Source: Stutzerimonas stutzeri (GTDB lineage Bacteria; Pseudomonadota; Gammaproteobacteria; Pseudomonadales; Pseudomonadaceae). Taken from it: a stretch of DNA of 32,389 nucleotides. Under the pieces are notes generated by a model. It searched no databases. It was not told where the DNA came from and was given only the letters and a program-made list of their open reading frames with translations. How positions within the stretch are numbered: position 1 is the first letter of the stretch; each line of letters starts with the position of its first letter. Below are positions 1-9,274 of the stretch, one piece after another. Location: positions 1 through 32,389 of the forward strand of contig NZ_JAMOIC010000031.1 of the NCBI RefSeq assembly GCF_024448895.1. Reading direction: 5' to 3'. A program made the position numbers and the translations under genes.

Positions 1-134
1 GGCTCCACCCATCCTACGGCGCTGATAGACGAACGGGCTCGCTAGCTGCCGAATATAGGCCTAGCCTGCGGGAGCGTTCGTAGAAGCCTGCAACAGGCAC
101 GTTCGCGTAGCTGTACCCGCTCCCACCTCCCGCA
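1..134. other. Upstream flank of the nos operon, no gene
   Basis: No coding region is supported here. The first 20 or so bases, read on the minus strand, resemble the GTAGG-TGG repeat family seen elsewhere in the window (for example at 32079-32107). A weak inverted repeat pairs GGGAGCG at 70-76 with CGCTCCC at 119-125. It has no T-run, so it is not called a terminator. Confidence 0.4.
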
Positions 135-148
135 TTGACATGGCTCAA
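135..148 (+). promoter_or_regulatory. Second, upstream FNR/DNR-like box before nosR
   Basis: The sequence TTGAC-ATGG-CTCAA resembles the FNR/DNR palindrome (TTGAT-N4-ATCAA) with mismatches in both half-sites. Its centre lies 38 bp upstream of the perfect box at 173-186. It would sit near -79.5 if transcription starts at about 221. It may be a weaker auxiliary site. Confidence 0.45.
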
Positions 149-172
149 TGCAATCACAGGTACCGGCCAAGC

Positions 173-186
173 TTGATATCAATCAA
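173..186 (+). promoter_or_regulatory. FNR/DNR-type box of the nosR promoter
   Basis: The sequence TTGAT-ATCA-ATCAA is a perfect 5+4+5 FNR/DNR palindrome centred at 179.5. A TACCAT -10 hexamer lies at 209-214. A start site at about 221 would place the box at -41.5, the standard class II activator position, with a leader of about 27 nt to the nosR ATG at 248. This suggests anaerobic, NO-responsive activation of nosR. Confidence 0.85.
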
Positions 187-247
187 GGAGAGCGCCAGGC
201 CTGCTCCCTACCATCAGCTCATATTCGCAAACCTAAGTAGGTAGGCC

Positions 248-2422
248 ATGACTTCCCGTTTCTGTTTCGCAGCTGGTACCAGAGGCGCGCGAGGGGTTGG
301 CATCGTCCTGCTGCTGGCACTGATGTTCAGCGCATTCACCCTGCAGGCCAAAGAGTATGAGGTCGAGCAACAGCGCATCGACCAGTTCTTCGCCGGAGCA
401 AGCGTCTCGGCTGCTGAGGGTGACTATCAAGTCCGCACGATCACCAAGGACGATGAGGTGCTGGGCTATGCCTTTCAGTCCATCAATGTGGTGGACATTC
501 CGGCCTACTCGGGCAAACCCATCAACATGCAGGTGCTGCTCGATCCGCAGGGTGTGATCGTCGATGCCTACGTGCTCGAGCACCATGAACCGATCCTGCT
601 GATCGGCATTCCCGAAGAAGAGCTGCACGCCTTCAACGCCAAATACCAGGGCATCAGGGTTGATCAGCGCGTCGTCGTCGGCCGCTCCCGGGACGAGAAC
701 GCGGTCACCATTGATGCGGTCACCGGTGCCACTGTCACGGTGATGGTGGTCAACGAGATCGTCATGCGCGCGGCCCACGATGTCGCGGTGTCGTTGGGGC
801 TGGTGGAAGACAACGTCGGCATCGCGCAGAAGCCAGCAACCGTCCGCGAGGATTACTACGAAGAGGCTACCTGGAGCGACCTGACCGGCAACGGCGCGAT
901 CCGCCGCCTGCACCTGACCAAGGGCGACATCGACGAGGCCTTCAAGGGCACCGAGGCCGAAGGCATCGACGAAGCCACTGCTGACGAGGTGCAAGACACC
1001 TTCATCGACCTCTACGCCACCCATCTGAATCCGCCCACCATCGGCCGCGCCTTGCTGGGCGACAGGCATTACGACGATCTGATGGGTGAGCTCAAGCCGG
1101 GCGAGCACGCCGTCGCGGTGATGGGCAGCGGCGAATACTCGTTCAAAGGCTCTGGCTATGTGCGCGGCGGCATCTTCGATCGGGTGCAGCTGCGCCAGTT
1201 CGGCAACGTCATCAGCTTCCGCGACATGGACTTCCAGCGGCTGGACGACGTGTATGCCGACGGCATTCCGGATTTCAGCGAGATGGCGGTGTTCATCGTC
1301 CGTGAGCACGCCGCGTTCGATCCAGGTTCGCCCTGGACGCTGGAGCTGCTGGTGCGCCGCCAGATCGGTCCGATCAGCGGCATGTTCACCAGCTTCGAGC
1401 TGCCGTATCAGATGCCCGAGCAGTACATCGAGCGGCCACTGCCGACCGCCGAGGAGCTGGCCGCCATCGAGGAAGCCAACCGCCCGGTGTGGGTCAACAT
1501 CTGGTATCAGAAGTCGTTCCAGATCGGCGTGATCCTCGCGGCGCTGGGCCTGCTGACGGTCATCCTGTTCCTGCAGGACAAGTTCACCCAGCGGCCGGAG
1601 TTCCTGCACTGGCTGCGCCGCGGCTATCTGGTGTTCACCGTGGTGTTCATCGGTTGGTACGCCCTTGGGCAGCTGTCAGTGGTTAACGTGCTGACCTTCG
1701 CCCATGCGCTGTTCCAGGACTTCCGCTGGGAGCTGTTCCTCTCCGATCCAGTGATTTTCATCATCTGGACCTTTACCGCCGCCAGCATCCTGCTCTGGGG
1801 ACGCGGCGTGTTCTGTGGCTGGCTGTGCCCCTTCGGCGCCCTGCAGGAGCTGATCAACGAAGCCGCGCGCAAGCTCAAGGTGCCGCAGTACGAGCTGCCC
1901 TTCGCGGTGCACGAGCGGCTCTGGGCCATCAAGTACATCGTCCTGCTGGTGCTGTTCGGCCTCTCGCTCGAGTCGATGATGATGGCCGAGAAGGCCGCCG
2001 AGGTAGAGCCGTTCAAGACCGCCATCACCCTCAAGTTCGACCGCCAATGGTGGTTCGTCGCCTACGCCGTGATCCTGCTGGTCATCAACATCTTCACCCG
2101 CAAGGTGTACTGCCGCTACGTCTGCCCGCTGGGTGCGGCGCTGGCGGTTACCAGCAAGGTCCGCCTGTTCGACTGGCTCAAGCGCCGCAAGGAATGCGGT
2201 GACCCCTGCCAGCTGTGCGCCAAGGAATGCGAGATCCAGGCCATTCACCCGGACGGGCACATCAATCACAACGAGTGCCACTACTGCCTCGACTGCCAGA
2301 TGACCTACCACAACGAGAACAAATGCCCACCACTGATCTTGAAGAACAAGCGCGCAAAGCGCGGCAAGAAGGCGCCGGCCGATCCGACGCTGATCCCTGT
2401 AGTGCAAGTAGTGGAACCCTGA
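248..2422 (+). CDS. nosR: NosR, membrane flavo-iron-sulfur protein for N2O reductase
   Basis: NosR is an inner-membrane protein needed for transcription and in vivo electron supply of nitrous oxide reductase. The 724-residue product begins with a hydrophobic signal or anchor segment (about 18-34). A periplasmic FMN-binding domain follows, carrying TGAT at residues 159-162, where Thr162 is the likely covalent flavin site. Several membrane helices lie between about 425 and 625. Two CxxxCP motifs (CGWLCP from Cys523, CRYVCP from Cys622) and two C-terminal cysteine clusters (from Cys650 and Cys677), the latter for 4Fe-4S centres, complete the protein. The length matches the family. The ATG at 248 lies just downstream of a promoter with a perfect FNR-type box. 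nosZ follows after 70 bp on the same strand. Confidence 0.97.
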   Translation: MTSRFCFAAGTRGARGVGIVLLLALMFSAFTLQAKEYEVEQQRIDQFFAGASVSAAEGDYQVRTITKDDEVLGYAFQSINVVDIPAYSGKPINMQVLLDPQGVIVDAYVLEHHEPILLIGIPEEELHAFNAKYQGIRVDQRVVVGRSRDENAVTIDAVTGATVTVMVVNEIVMRAAHDVAVSLGLVEDNVGIAQKPATVREDYYEEATWSDLTGNGAIRRLHLTKGDIDEAFKGTEAEGIDEATADEVQDTFIDLYATHLNPPTIGRALLGDRHYDDLMGELKPGEHAVAVMGSGEYSFKGSGYVRGGIFDRVQLRQFGNVISFRDMDFQRLDDVYADGIPDFSEMAVFIVREHAAFDPGSPWTLELLVRRQIGPISGMFTSFELPYQMPEQYIERPLPTAEELAAIEEANRPVWVNIWYQKSFQIGVILAALGLLTVILFLQDKFTQRPEFLHWLRRGYLVFTVVFIGWYALGQLSVVNVLTFAHALFQDFRWELFLSDPVIFIIWTFTAASILLWGRGVFCGWLCPFGALQELINEAARKLKVPQYELPFAVHERLWAIKYIVLLVLFGLSLESMMMAEKAAEVEPFKTAITLKFDRQWWFVAYAVILLVINIFTRKVYCRYVCPLGAALAVTSKVRLFDWLKRRKECGDPCQLCAKECEIQAIHPDGHINHNECHYCLDCQMTYHNENKCPPLILKNKRAKRGKKAPADPTLIPVVQVVEP

Positions 2423-2492
2423 ATGTCCGTCGGCGTACGAGCTGCTCGAAACCGATCGTTGACCTGTCTGTAAGCGATAAGGAGCAACACCC

Positions 2493-4394
2493 ATGAGTGA
2501 CAAGATCAAGAACACCCCTGAAACACCGGAAAAGACTGGCTTCAGTCGGCGCGGCTTTCTGGGTGCTAGTGCCCTGACCGGCGCTGCTGTGGCGGCGACG
2601 GCATTCGGTGGCGCGGTGATGACGCGCGAAAGCTTTGCAGCGGCGGCCAAAGAAGCGCGCCAGAAGATTCACGTCGCGCCGGGCGAGCTGGATGATTACT
2701 ACGGCTTTTGGAGCGGCGGTCACCAAGGCGAAGTGCGCGTGGTCGGCGTGCCATCGATGCGTGAGCTGATGCGCATCCCGGTTTTCAACGTTGATTCCGC
2801 TACCGGCTGGGGTCTGACCAACGAAAGCCGCCACATCATGGGCGAAAGCGCCAAGTTCCTGAACGGCGACTGCCACCACCCACACATTTCGATGACTGAC
2901 GGCAAGTACGACGGCAAGTACCTGTTCATCAACGACAAGGCCAACAGCCGCGTCGCGCGTATCCGTCTGGACATCATGAAGTGCGACAAGATGCTCACCG
3001 TGCCGAACGTCCAGGCCATCCACGGCCTGCGCCTGCAGAAGGTGCCGCACACCAAGTACGTGTTCGCCAACGCTGAGTTCGTCATCCCGCACCCGAACGA
3101 CGGCAAGGTCTTCGACCTGCAGGACGAGAACAGCTACACCATGTTCAACGTCATCGATGCCGAGAAGATGGAAATGGCCTTTCAGGTCATCGTCGACGGC
3201 AACCTCGACAACACCGACGCCGACTACACTGGCAAGTACGCCGCATCCACCTGCTACAACTCGGAGAAGGCCTACGACCTGGGCGGCATGATGCGCAACG
3301 AGCGCGACTGGGTGGTGGTTTACAACATCCCGCGGATCGAAGCTGCCATCAAGGCCGGTAAATTCACCACCCTTGGCAATTCAAAAGTGCCGGTAGTTGA
3401 CGGTCGGGCTGGCTCCGAGCTGACCCGTTATATCCCGGTGCCGAAGAACCCGCATGGCTGCAACACCTCATCTGACGGCAAGTACTTCATCGCCGCCGGC
3501 AAGTTGTCGCCAACGGTCACCATGATCGAAATTGCCAAGCTCGATGACTTGTTCGACGACAAGCTGAACGATCCGCGCGATGTGGTCGCCGCCGAGCCCG
3601 AGCTGGGACTCGGCCCGCTGCACACCACCTTCGACGGTCGCGGTAATGCGTACACCACGCTGTTCATCGACAGCCAGGTGGTGAAGTGGAACATGGCCGA
3701 GGCGGTACGCGCCTACAACGGCGAGAAGGTCAACTACATCAAGCAGAAGCTGGATGTGCACTACCAGCCAGGCCACCTGCACGCATCCCTGTGCGAAACC
3801 AGTGAAGCCGACGGCAAATGGCTGGTCGCGCTCTCCAAGTTCTCGAAGGATCGCTTTCTGCCAACCGGCCCGCTGCACCCCGAGAACGATCAGCTGATCG
3901 ACATCTCTGGCGATGAAATGAAGCTGGTTCACGACGGCCCGACATTCGCCGAGCCGCATGACTGCATCATGGCCCGCCGCGACCAGATCAAAACCAAGAA
4001 GATCTGGGACCGCAACGACCCCTTCTTTGCCGAGACCGTGAAGCGCGCCGAGAAGGATGGCATCAACCTGACTGCCGACAACAAGGTCATCCGCGATGGC
4101 AACAAGGTGCGGGTGTATATGACCTCGATGGCGCCCGCATTCGGCCTCAACGAGTTCAACGTCAAGCAGGGCGATGAAGTCACCGTAACCATCACCAACA
4201 TCGACCAGATCGAGGATGTTTCCCACGGCTTCGTCATGGTCAATCACGGCGCGAGCATGGAGATCAGCCCGCAGCAGACCTCGTCCATCACCTTCGTAGC
4301 CGACAAGCCAGGCCTGCACTGGTACTACTGCAGCTGGTTCTGCCATGCGCTGCACATGGAGATGGTCGGCCGGATGCTGGTCGAGCCGGCCTGA
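2493..4394 (+). CDS. nosZ: NosZ, nitrous oxide reductase precursor
   Basis: This periplasmic copper enzyme reduces N2O to N2. The 633-residue precursor has a twin-arginine signal (SRRGFLG, Arg19-Arg20) followed by a hydrophobic, alanine-rich stretch, marking it as a Tat-exported clade I NosZ. The N-terminal seven-bladed propeller shows the CuZ ligand region DCHHPH (Cys127, His128, His129). The C-terminal cupredoxin domain has the CuA motif [12 protein letters not shown], with Cys613, Trp615, Cys617, His621 and Met624, plus His578 in SHGF. All ligands of both copper centres that can be located by motif are intact. The ATG at 2493 follows an AAGGAGC ribosome-binding site at about 2479. A REP-type hairpin lies just downstream, before nosD. 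Confidence 0.99.
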   Translation: MSDKIKNTPETPEKTGFSRRGFLGASALTGAAVAATAFGGAVMTRESFAAAAKEARQKIHVAPGELDDYYGFWSGGHQGEVRVVGVPSMRELMRIPVFNVDSATGWGLTNESRHIMGESAKFLNGDCHHPHISMTDGKYDGKYLFINDKANSRVARIRLDIMKCDKMLTVPNVQAIHGLRLQKVPHTKYVFANAEFVIPHPNDGKVFDLQDENSYTMFNVIDAEKMEMAFQVIVDGNLDNTDADYTGKYAASTCYNSEKAYDLGGMMRNERDWVVVYNIPRIEAAIKAGKFTTLGNSKVPVVDGRAGSELTRYIPVPKNPHGCNTSSDGKYFIAAGKLSPTVTMIEIAKLDDLFDDKLNDPRDVVAAEPELGLGPLHTTFDGRGNAYTTLFIDSQVVKWNMAEAVRAYNGEKVNYIKQKLDVHYQPGHLHASLCETSEADGKWLVALSKFSKDRFLPTGPLHPENDQLIDISGDEMKLVHDGPTFAEPHDCIMARRDQIKTKKIWDRNDPFFAETVKRAEKDGINLTADNKVIRDGNKVRVYMTSMAPAFGLNEFNVKQGDEVTVTITNIDQIEDVSHGFVMVNHGASMEISPQQTSSITFVADKPGLHWYYCSWFCHALHMEMVGRMLVEPA

Positions 4395-4413
4395 GTTTGG
4401 CCTGATAAGGGAG

Positions 4414-4432
4414 CCGCAGTCTTTGGCTGCGG
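4414..4432 (+). other. Small stem-loop after nosZ
   Basis: CCGCAG at 4414-4419 pairs with CTGCGG at 4427-4432, giving a 6-bp stem with a 7-nt loop, 20 bases after the nosZ stop. No T-run follows, so it is not a classical terminator. It lies beside the larger REP hairpin and may help stabilise the nosZ 3' end. Confidence 0.4.
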
Positions 4433-4461
4433 TACCCAAAGCTGCGTTTGCCAACCGAACC

Positions 4462-4525
4462 TGTAGGAGCCAGCTTGCTGGCGATCAGCTGGGCAAAGAG
4501 CATCGCCGGCAAGCCGGCTCCTACA
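4462..4525. repeat. Inverted pair of REP-like elements between nosZ and nosD
   Basis: The left arm (4462-4485, beginning TGTAGGAGCCAGC) and right arm (4502-4525, ending GGCTCCTACA) are inverted copies of one 24-base element. They differ at two positions, both able to form G-U pairs in RNA. With a 16-base loop this makes a very stable hairpin. The same element recurs near 27622, 27753, 27865, 32159, 32239 and 32309. Its position inside the nos operon suggests transcript stabilisation or partial termination after nosZ. Confidence 0.85.
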
Positions 4526-4590
4526 ATTGCTACAGGGGGCTGCGAAAGATGTGCATACGCAAGCCATCGGATAGAAAGAAGGTAATCGCA

Positions 4591-5928
4591 GTGCTCCAAC
4601 TTTTAGGGCCTATTGCCGTTTCGGCGCGGTCGCGAACGAAATGGCAACAACCCCTGGCACTACTGGTGCTCCTGTTTTTCTGCGGTGCTGCCCAGGCGGC
4701 ACTGCAACCGATCACCCGACTGCCGTTGCAGGCACAAGGGGATAACCACTGGCGGCTGCCTGCTGGCGAATACCACGGCCAGTTCAGCATTGATCAGTCC
4801 ATGGTGCTGCAGTGCGAGCCGGGCGCCGTTTTCCAGGGAGAAGGGGAGGGCAACGGTCTGCTGATCGAGGCCTCAGATGTTACGGTCGACGGCTGCAGCG
4901 TGGTCGACTGGGGACGCAACCTCACCGAAATGAACGCCGGCATCTTCATCCAGCCCAAAGCGCAGCGCGTGGTGATCCGCAACAACCACTTGCGTGGCCC
5001 GGGCTTCGGCGTGTGGGTAGACAGTTCGCGGGATGTCAGCCTGATCGGCAACCGCGTCGAGGGTGACGCCAGCGTCCGCTCTCAGGACCGCGGCAACGGC
5101 ATCCATCTGTTCGCGGTAAGTGGTGCACGAATCATCGACAACCACGTGAGCAACACCCGCGACGGCATCTACATCGACACCTCCAACGGCAATCATCTCG
5201 AAGGCAATGTGCTCGAAGACCTGCGCTACGGCGTGCACTACATGTTCGCAAACGACAACAGCGTGATCGGCAACATCACCCGCCGTACGCGCACCGGTTA
5301 CGCGCTGATGCAGAGCCGCAAGCTGACGGTGATCGGCAACCGCTCCGAGCACGATCAGAACTACGGCATCCTGATGAACTACATCACCTACTCGACCCTC
5401 AAGGACAACGTCGTCACCGACGTCGAGCGGGGCGATACCGGAGGGGATGCCATGATCAGCGGCGGTGAAGGCAAGGCGTTGTTCATCTACAACTCGCTGT
5501 TCAACACCATCGAGAACAACCACTTCCAGCGCAGCGACATGGGCATCCATCTGACCGCTGGCTCGGAAGACAACCGCATCTCCGGCAACGCCTTCATCGG
5601 CAATCAGCAGCAGGTCAAATACGTCGCCACCCGCACTCAGGAGTGGTCGCAGGACGGGCGCGGCAACTACTGGAGCGACTACCTCGGCTGGGACCGCAAC
5701 AGCGATGGGCTGGGCGACGTCCCCTACGAACCCAACGACAACGTCGACCGCTTGCTCTGGCTCTATCCGCAGGTGCGCCTGCTGATGAACAGCCCGAGCA
5801 TCGAAGTGCTGCGCTGGGTTCAGCGCGCCTTTCCGGTGATCAAGTCTCCCGGCGTGCAGGACAGCCATCCGCTGATGAAGCCGCCAACCGAACCAACGAT
5901 GCGCAAGCCGCAGGAGTCAACGCCATGA
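4591..5928 (+). CDS. nosD: NosD, periplasmic maturation protein for the NosZ copper site
   Basis: NosD is a periplasmic right-handed beta-helix protein that works with the NosFY ABC transporter to build the copper-sulfide CuZ centre of NosZ. The product shows a signal peptide (basic segment, then [15 protein letters not shown]). It then has many degenerate beta-helix rungs rich in GN, NHV and DNxV patterns from about residue 90 to 370 (CASH / parallel beta-helix repeats). The GTG at 4591 is preferred because it follows GAAGG at about 4579 and gives 445 residues, close to known NosD. An in-frame ATG at 4549 is possible (459 aa), but the sequence at 4532-4549 is part of a repeat also found at 28171. 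The stop overlaps the nosF start (ATGA). Confidence 0.93.
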   Translation: MLQLLGPIAVSARSRTKWQQPLALLVLLFFCGAAQAALQPITRLPLQAQGDNHWRLPAGEYHGQFSIDQSMVLQCEPGAVFQGEGEGNGLLIEASDVTVDGCSVVDWGRNLTEMNAGIFIQPKAQRVVIRNNHLRGPGFGVWVDSSRDVSLIGNRVEGDASVRSQDRGNGIHLFAVSGARIIDNHVSNTRDGIYIDTSNGNHLEGNVLEDLRYGVHYMFANDNSVIGNITRRTRTGYALMQSRKLTVIGNRSEHDQNYGILMNYITYSTLKDNVVTDVERGDTGGDAMISGGEGKALFIYNSLFNTIENNHFQRSDMGIHLTAGSEDNRISGNAFIGNQQQVKYVATRTQEWSQDGRGNYWSDYLGWDRNSDGLGDVPYEPNDNVDRLLWLYPQVRLLMNSPSIEVLRWVQRAFPVIKSPGVQDSHPLMKPPTEPTMRKPQESTP

Positions 5929-6851
5929 GCGCTGTAGAAATCCAGGGCGTGAACCAGCGTTACGGCAGCATGACCGTGCTGCATGATCTGAACCTGACCC
6001 TCGGCGAGGGCGAAGTACTGGGCCTGTTCGGCCACAACGGCGCGGGCAAGACCACCAGCATGAAGTTGATTCTTGGCCTGCTGGCGCCGAGCGAAGGGCA
6101 GGTGCGGGTTCTTGGGCGCGCGCCGAATGATCCGGAGGTTCGCCGCCAACTCGGCTACCTGCCGGAAAACGTGACCTTCTATCCACAGCTCAGCGGCCGC
6201 GAGACCCTGCGCCACTTCGCCCGACTCAAGAGCGCACCACTCAAGCAGGTCGATGAACTCCTCGAGCAGGTGGGCCTGGCCCATGCCGCCGAACGTCGGG
6301 TGAAGACCTACTCCAAGGGCATGCGCCAGCGCCTGGGCCTGGCCCAGGCACTGCTCGGCGAGCCCCGCCTGCTGTTGCTCGACGAGCCCACCGTGGGCCT
6401 GGACCCGATCGCCACCGGCGACCTCTATCAGCTCGTCGACCGCCTGCGGCAGCGCGGTACCAGCATCATTCTCTGCTCGCACGTGCTGCCGGGCGTCGAG
6501 GCGCACATCAACCGCGCGGCGATCCTCGCCAAGGGGCGGCTGCAGGCGGTCGGTAGCCTGGCGCAATTGCGCGCCGAGGCGGGCCTGCCGGTGCGCATCC
6601 GCGCCAGCGGCATAGATGACAGTGCCGGTTGGCTCAAGCGCTGGGGCGCTGCCGGGCACAGCGCGCGCTCGCTGGGAGAGTGCAGCGTCGAGGTTTCGGC
6701 CATCAACGGCCACAAGCTGCCGCTGCTGCGCGAATTGTTGGGCGAAGACCAGCCGGAAGACATCGAGATTCATCAGCCTTCGCTGGAGGATCTGTATCGC
6801 TACTACATGGAGCGCGCCGGCGATGTACGCACGGCGGAGGGCACGCTATGA
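5925..6851 (+). CDS. nosF: NosF, ABC transporter ATPase for copper-site maturation
   Basis: NosF is the cytoplasmic ATPase of the NosFY ABC transporter, which acts with NosD to supply sulfur species for CuZ assembly in NosZ. The 308-residue product has Walker A GHNGAGKT (36-43), the ABC signature as YSKGM (129-133), Walker B LLLLDEP (149-155) with the D-loop after it, and an H-loop in the segment CSHVL. The ATG at 5925 overlaps the nosD stop as ATGA and follows AGGAG at about 5912. The stop likewise overlaps the nosY start. The tight overlaps suggest translational coupling of nosD-nosF-nosY. Confidence 0.97.
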   Translation: MSAVEIQGVNQRYGSMTVLHDLNLTLGEGEVLGLFGHNGAGKTTSMKLILGLLAPSEGQVRVLGRAPNDPEVRRQLGYLPENVTFYPQLSGRETLRHFARLKSAPLKQVDELLEQVGLAHAAERRVKTYSKGMRQRLGLAQALLGEPRLLLLDEPTVGLDPIATGDLYQLVDRLRQRGTSIILCSHVLPGVEAHINRAAILAKGRLQAVGSLAQLRAEAGLPVRIRASGIDDSAGWLKRWGAAGHSARSLGECSVEVSAINGHKLPLLRELLGEDQPEDIEIHQPSLEDLYRYYMERAGDVRTAEGTL

Positions 6852-7675
6852 ACCAGATCTGGAATATCGCCCGCAAGGAATTCAGCGACGGTTTGCGCAA
6901 TCGCTGGTTGCTTGCCATCAGTCTGCTCTTCGCGGTACTGGCGGTTGGCATCGCCTGGCTCGGCGCTGCCGCCTCCGGGCAGCTGGGCTTCACTTCGATT
7001 CCGGCGACCATCGCCAGCCTGGCCAGCCTGGCCACCTTTCTGATGCCGCTGATTGCGCTGTTGCTGGCCTACGACGCCATCGTCGGTGAGGACGAGGGCG
7101 GCACCCTGATGCTGCTGCTGACCTACCCGCTTGGGCGGGGGCAGATCCTGCTGGGCAAGTTCGTCGGTCACGGCCTGATCCTGGCGCTGGCGGTACTGAT
7201 CGGCTTCGGCTGCGCCATGCTCGCCATTGCCGTGCTGGTGGAGGACATCGAGATCGGCTTGCTGGTCTGGGCGTTCGGCCGCTTCATGGTGTCCTCGACC
7301 TTGCTCGGCTGGGTGTTTCTGGCCATGGCCTACGTGCTGAGCAGCAAGGTTAACGAAAAGTCCAGCGCAGCCGGGTTGGCGCTAGGCGTCTGGTTTCTCT
7401 TCGTGCTGGTGTTCGACCTGGTGCTGCTGGCATTGCTGGTGCTCAGCGAAGGTACCTTCAGCCCCGAGCTGTTGCCCTGGCTGCTGCTGCTCAACCCGGC
7501 CGATATCTACCGCCTGATCAATCTGGCCGGCTTCGAGGGTGGCAACGCCATGGGGGTATTGTCGCTAGGCAGTGATCTGCCGATGCCGGCCGCCGCGCTC
7601 TGGCTGTGCCTGATGTTCTGGGTGGGCGCTGCCCTTTTGCTGGCCTACGGTGTGTTCCGCCGCCGCCTGGCGTGA
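6848..7675 (+). CDS. nosY: NosY, ABC transporter permease for copper-site maturation
   Basis: NosY is the membrane subunit of the NosFY transporter. The 275-residue product starts with a short amphipathic cytoplasmic segment ([15 protein letters not shown], typical of ABC-2 permeases). It then has about six hydrophobic helices, including [19 protein letters not shown] and two long C-terminal ones. The conserved [17 protein letters not shown] stretch follows the second helix, as in NosY. The ATG overlaps the nosF stop as ATGA. nosL follows after 24 bp. Confidence 0.96.
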   Translation: MNQIWNIARKEFSDGLRNRWLLAISLLFAVLAVGIAWLGAAASGQLGFTSIPATIASLASLATFLMPLIALLLAYDAIVGEDEGGTLMLLLTYPLGRGQILLGKFVGHGLILALAVLIGFGCAMLAIAVLVEDIEIGLLVWAFGRFMVSSTLLGWVFLAMAYVLSSKVNEKSSAAGLALGVWFLFVLVFDLVLLALLVLSEGTFSPELLPWLLLLNPADIYRLINLAGFEGGNAMGVLSLGSDLPMPAAALWLCLMFWVGAALLLAYGVFRRRLA

Positions 7676-7699
7676 TCAACGAAAAGGAAAACTGTAACC

Positions 7700-8254
7700 A
7701 TGAATGCGTTATATACCCATGCTTCACGCGTCATGATCGCCGCGGCGCTGCTCTTCGGCCTAGCCGGTTGCGGTGAGGCGGATCGGGATGAACAGCCGCT
7801 GGAACCGGTCGCCTTTCACAGCAGCGATGAATGCCACGTGTGCGGCATGGTGATAAGCGACTTTCCCGGCCCCAAAGGCCAGGCGGTGGAAAAGGGCGGG
7901 GTGCGGAAATTCTGCTCCACCGCGGAAATGCTCGGCTGGTGGCTGCAACCGGAAAACCGCATGCTCGACGCAAAACTCTATGTACACGACATGGGCCGCA
8001 GCACCTGGGAACAACCGGATGACGCCTACCTGATCGACGCGACCAGCGCCTACTATGTCACCGGCACCCAGTTGAAAGGCGCGATGGGCGCGGTGCTGGC
8101 GACCTTCTCGGACGAATCCGCCGCCAAGGGCCTGGCCGCGTTGCACGGCGGTAGGGTGCTGCGCTTTGAGGACATCGATCAGTCGGTACTGCAACAGGCG
8201 TCCGGCATGCAGCACGGCACGTCGAATCACCAACAAGCTCACGCCGGTCACTAG
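7700..8254 (+). CDS. nosL: NosL, outer-membrane copper chaperone lipoprotein
   Basis: NosL is a Cu(I)-binding lipoprotein that delivers copper to apo-NosZ. The 184-residue product has a lipoprotein signal peptide ending in the lipobox LAGC, with Cys24 the predicted lipidated residue. The copper motif CHVCGM (Cys45, Cys48, Met50) follows in the mature protein. The C-terminal tail is rich in histidine and glutamine (GMQHGTSNHQQAHAGH), which may help bind metal. The ATG at 7700 follows AAGGA at about 7684. It is placed between nosY and a Tat-component gene, as in other pseudomonad nos clusters. Confidence 0.95.
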   Translation: MNALYTHASRVMIAAALLFGLAGCGEADRDEQPLEPVAFHSSDECHVCGMVISDFPGPKGQAVEKGGVRKFCSTAEMLGWWLQPENRMLDAKLYVHDMGRSTWEQPDDAYLIDATSAYYVTGTQLKGAMGAVLATFSDESAAKGLAALHGGRVLRFEDIDQSVLQQASGMQHGTSNHQQAHAGH

Positions 8255-8287
8255 ACCGCAACCTATAACTCGATGAGGTAACGCAAA

Positions 8288-8470
8288 ATGATGGGCATAA
8301 GCATCTGGCAACTGGTGATCGTGCTGTTGATCGTGGTCATGCTGTTCGGCACCAAGCGTCTGCGCGGACTGGGCTCGGATTTGGGCGGCGCGATCAGTGG
8401 CTTCCGCAAATCCATGGGTGATGGCGAAAGCGCTGCCTCGACCGAAACGGTCAAGCACGAGCCGAAGTAG
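8288..8470 (+). CDS. tatE: TatA/E-family protein translocase subunit
   Basis: This small twin-arginine translocase component would support export of the folded, Tat-dependent NosZ. The 60-residue protein has the TatA/E layout. A short periplasmic N-terminus leads into one helix ([16 protein letters not shown]), then the [24 protein letters not shown] hinge and amphipathic helix, and a short charged tail. It is shorter than the housekeeping TatA, consistent with an extra TatE-like paralogue linked to nos. Either of two adjacent ATGs (8288, 8291) may be used; GAGG lies at about 8274. It is the last gene of the nos group. Confidence 0.9.
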   Translation: MMGISIWQLVIVLLIVVMLFGTKRLRGLGSDLGGAISGFRKSMGDGESAASTETVKHEPK

Positions 8471-8540
8471 GCGCCCGCTTCACTCGCATCCTCGTTGCCT
8501 CAGGGCGGATGTGGCTGTTTCATATACGCCGTAACTCCGC

Positions 8541-8574
8541 TTGGTGGATCGATGAAGCGTGATCCACTCTACTG
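8541..8574. repeat. GTGGATC hairpin repeat, single copy
   Basis: GGTGGATC at 8543-8550 faces GATCCACT at 8561-8568, forming an 8-bp arm with one G-U pair. The same unit, with matching flanks, recurs at 32110-32150 after norD. It abuts the 99-bp tandem array. Confidence 0.6.
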
Positions 8575-9035
8575 ACCGGGTGGGCCCGATCACGCCTGCA
8601 GTTCTGGGCGAATAAATTCGCCCCTACGGTTGGCGTCGCGGTAATACGCCGTGCGCAGGCACGGACCCGCTTTGTAGGGTGGGACTTATCCCACCAGCGG
8701 TGCAAGGCAAATACATTCGTCCCCAAGGTGGCGTCGCGGTAATAACGCCGCGGCCCCGGACGGACCGCTTTTGCAGGGTGGGATTTATCCCACCAGCGGT
8801 GTCAGGCGAATAAATTCGCCCCTACGGTTGGTCTGGCGGTGATACGCCGCGTCCAGGCACGGACCGCTTTTGTAGGGTGGGATTTATCCCGCCAGCGGTA
8901 CCAGGCGAACAAATTCGCCCCTACGGTTGGCCTCGTGGTAATAACGCCGCCCCATGCACGGACCGCTTTTGTAGGGGGGGATTTATCCCACCAGCGGTGC
9001 CAGACGAGTAGATTCGTCCTTACGGTTCGCCGAAG
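8575..9035. repeat. Tandem array of exact 99-bp palindrome-rich units
   Basis: Five units can be aligned with starts at 8575 (left part degenerate), 8674, 8773, 8872 and 8971, a constant 99-bp step. The last unit decays after about 9030. Each full unit carries a GTAGGGTGGGATTTATCCCACC palindrome, a second palindrome of the form GGCGAAT-AA-ATTCGCC about 32 bp later, and a GCGGTAATAACGCCGC-like inverted element. Because 99 is divisible by three, both strands show apparent open frames with a 33-residue periodicity. These are judged non-coding. Together with the flanks this fills the gap between tatE and nnrS. Confidence 0.88.
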
Positions 9036-9140
9036 CGCCCCTACGGATTTGAGAGCGCCGGTTGAAACCGAAGACCGGCTGTTCCTTCCCGCGCCATCTC
9101 CCCGCCCGATCGTCGCTACTGCTCGCATCTCCCTGAAAAG

Positions 9141-9154
9141 CTGATCGCAATCAA
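9141..9154 (+). promoter_or_regulatory. FNR/DNR-type box of the nnrS promoter
   Basis: CTGAT-CGCA-ATCAA matches the FNR/DNR palindrome at nine of ten half-site positions and is centred at 9147.5. A TAGAAA hexamer at 9178-9183 could be the -10 element. That gives a start near 9190 with the box at about -42, and a leader of about 85 nt to the nnrS GTG at 9275. Confidence 0.75.
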
Positions 9155-9274
9155 GTCTGTAAACGCGTCCTAACCTGTAGAAAGTAATCCTGGCTCTGGA
9201 AATCTCCGAGCCGCGGTTCTTCGGCCCGCAGGCGAGTATTGTGAGTCGACGTAGAAGATCGTCAGGAGGCCTTT

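Noticed and set aside
4345-4590. N-terminal extension of nosD upstream of the GTG
   Set aside because: It would overlap nosZ and translate the REP hairpin. The signal peptide and family length fit a start at 4591.
8575-9035. Possible CRISPR array
   Set aside because: The whole 99-bp unit repeats with scattered changes and there are no unique spacers of constant length. No cas genes are present.
8520-9144. Open frames on both strands with repeated 33-residue segments (for example minus 8520-8726 and 8802-9128, plus 8839-9144)
   Set aside because: They follow the 99-bp non-coding repeat, which keeps any stop-free frame open. They lack ribosome sites and their composition (Trp, Arg, His rich) is that of translated palindromes.
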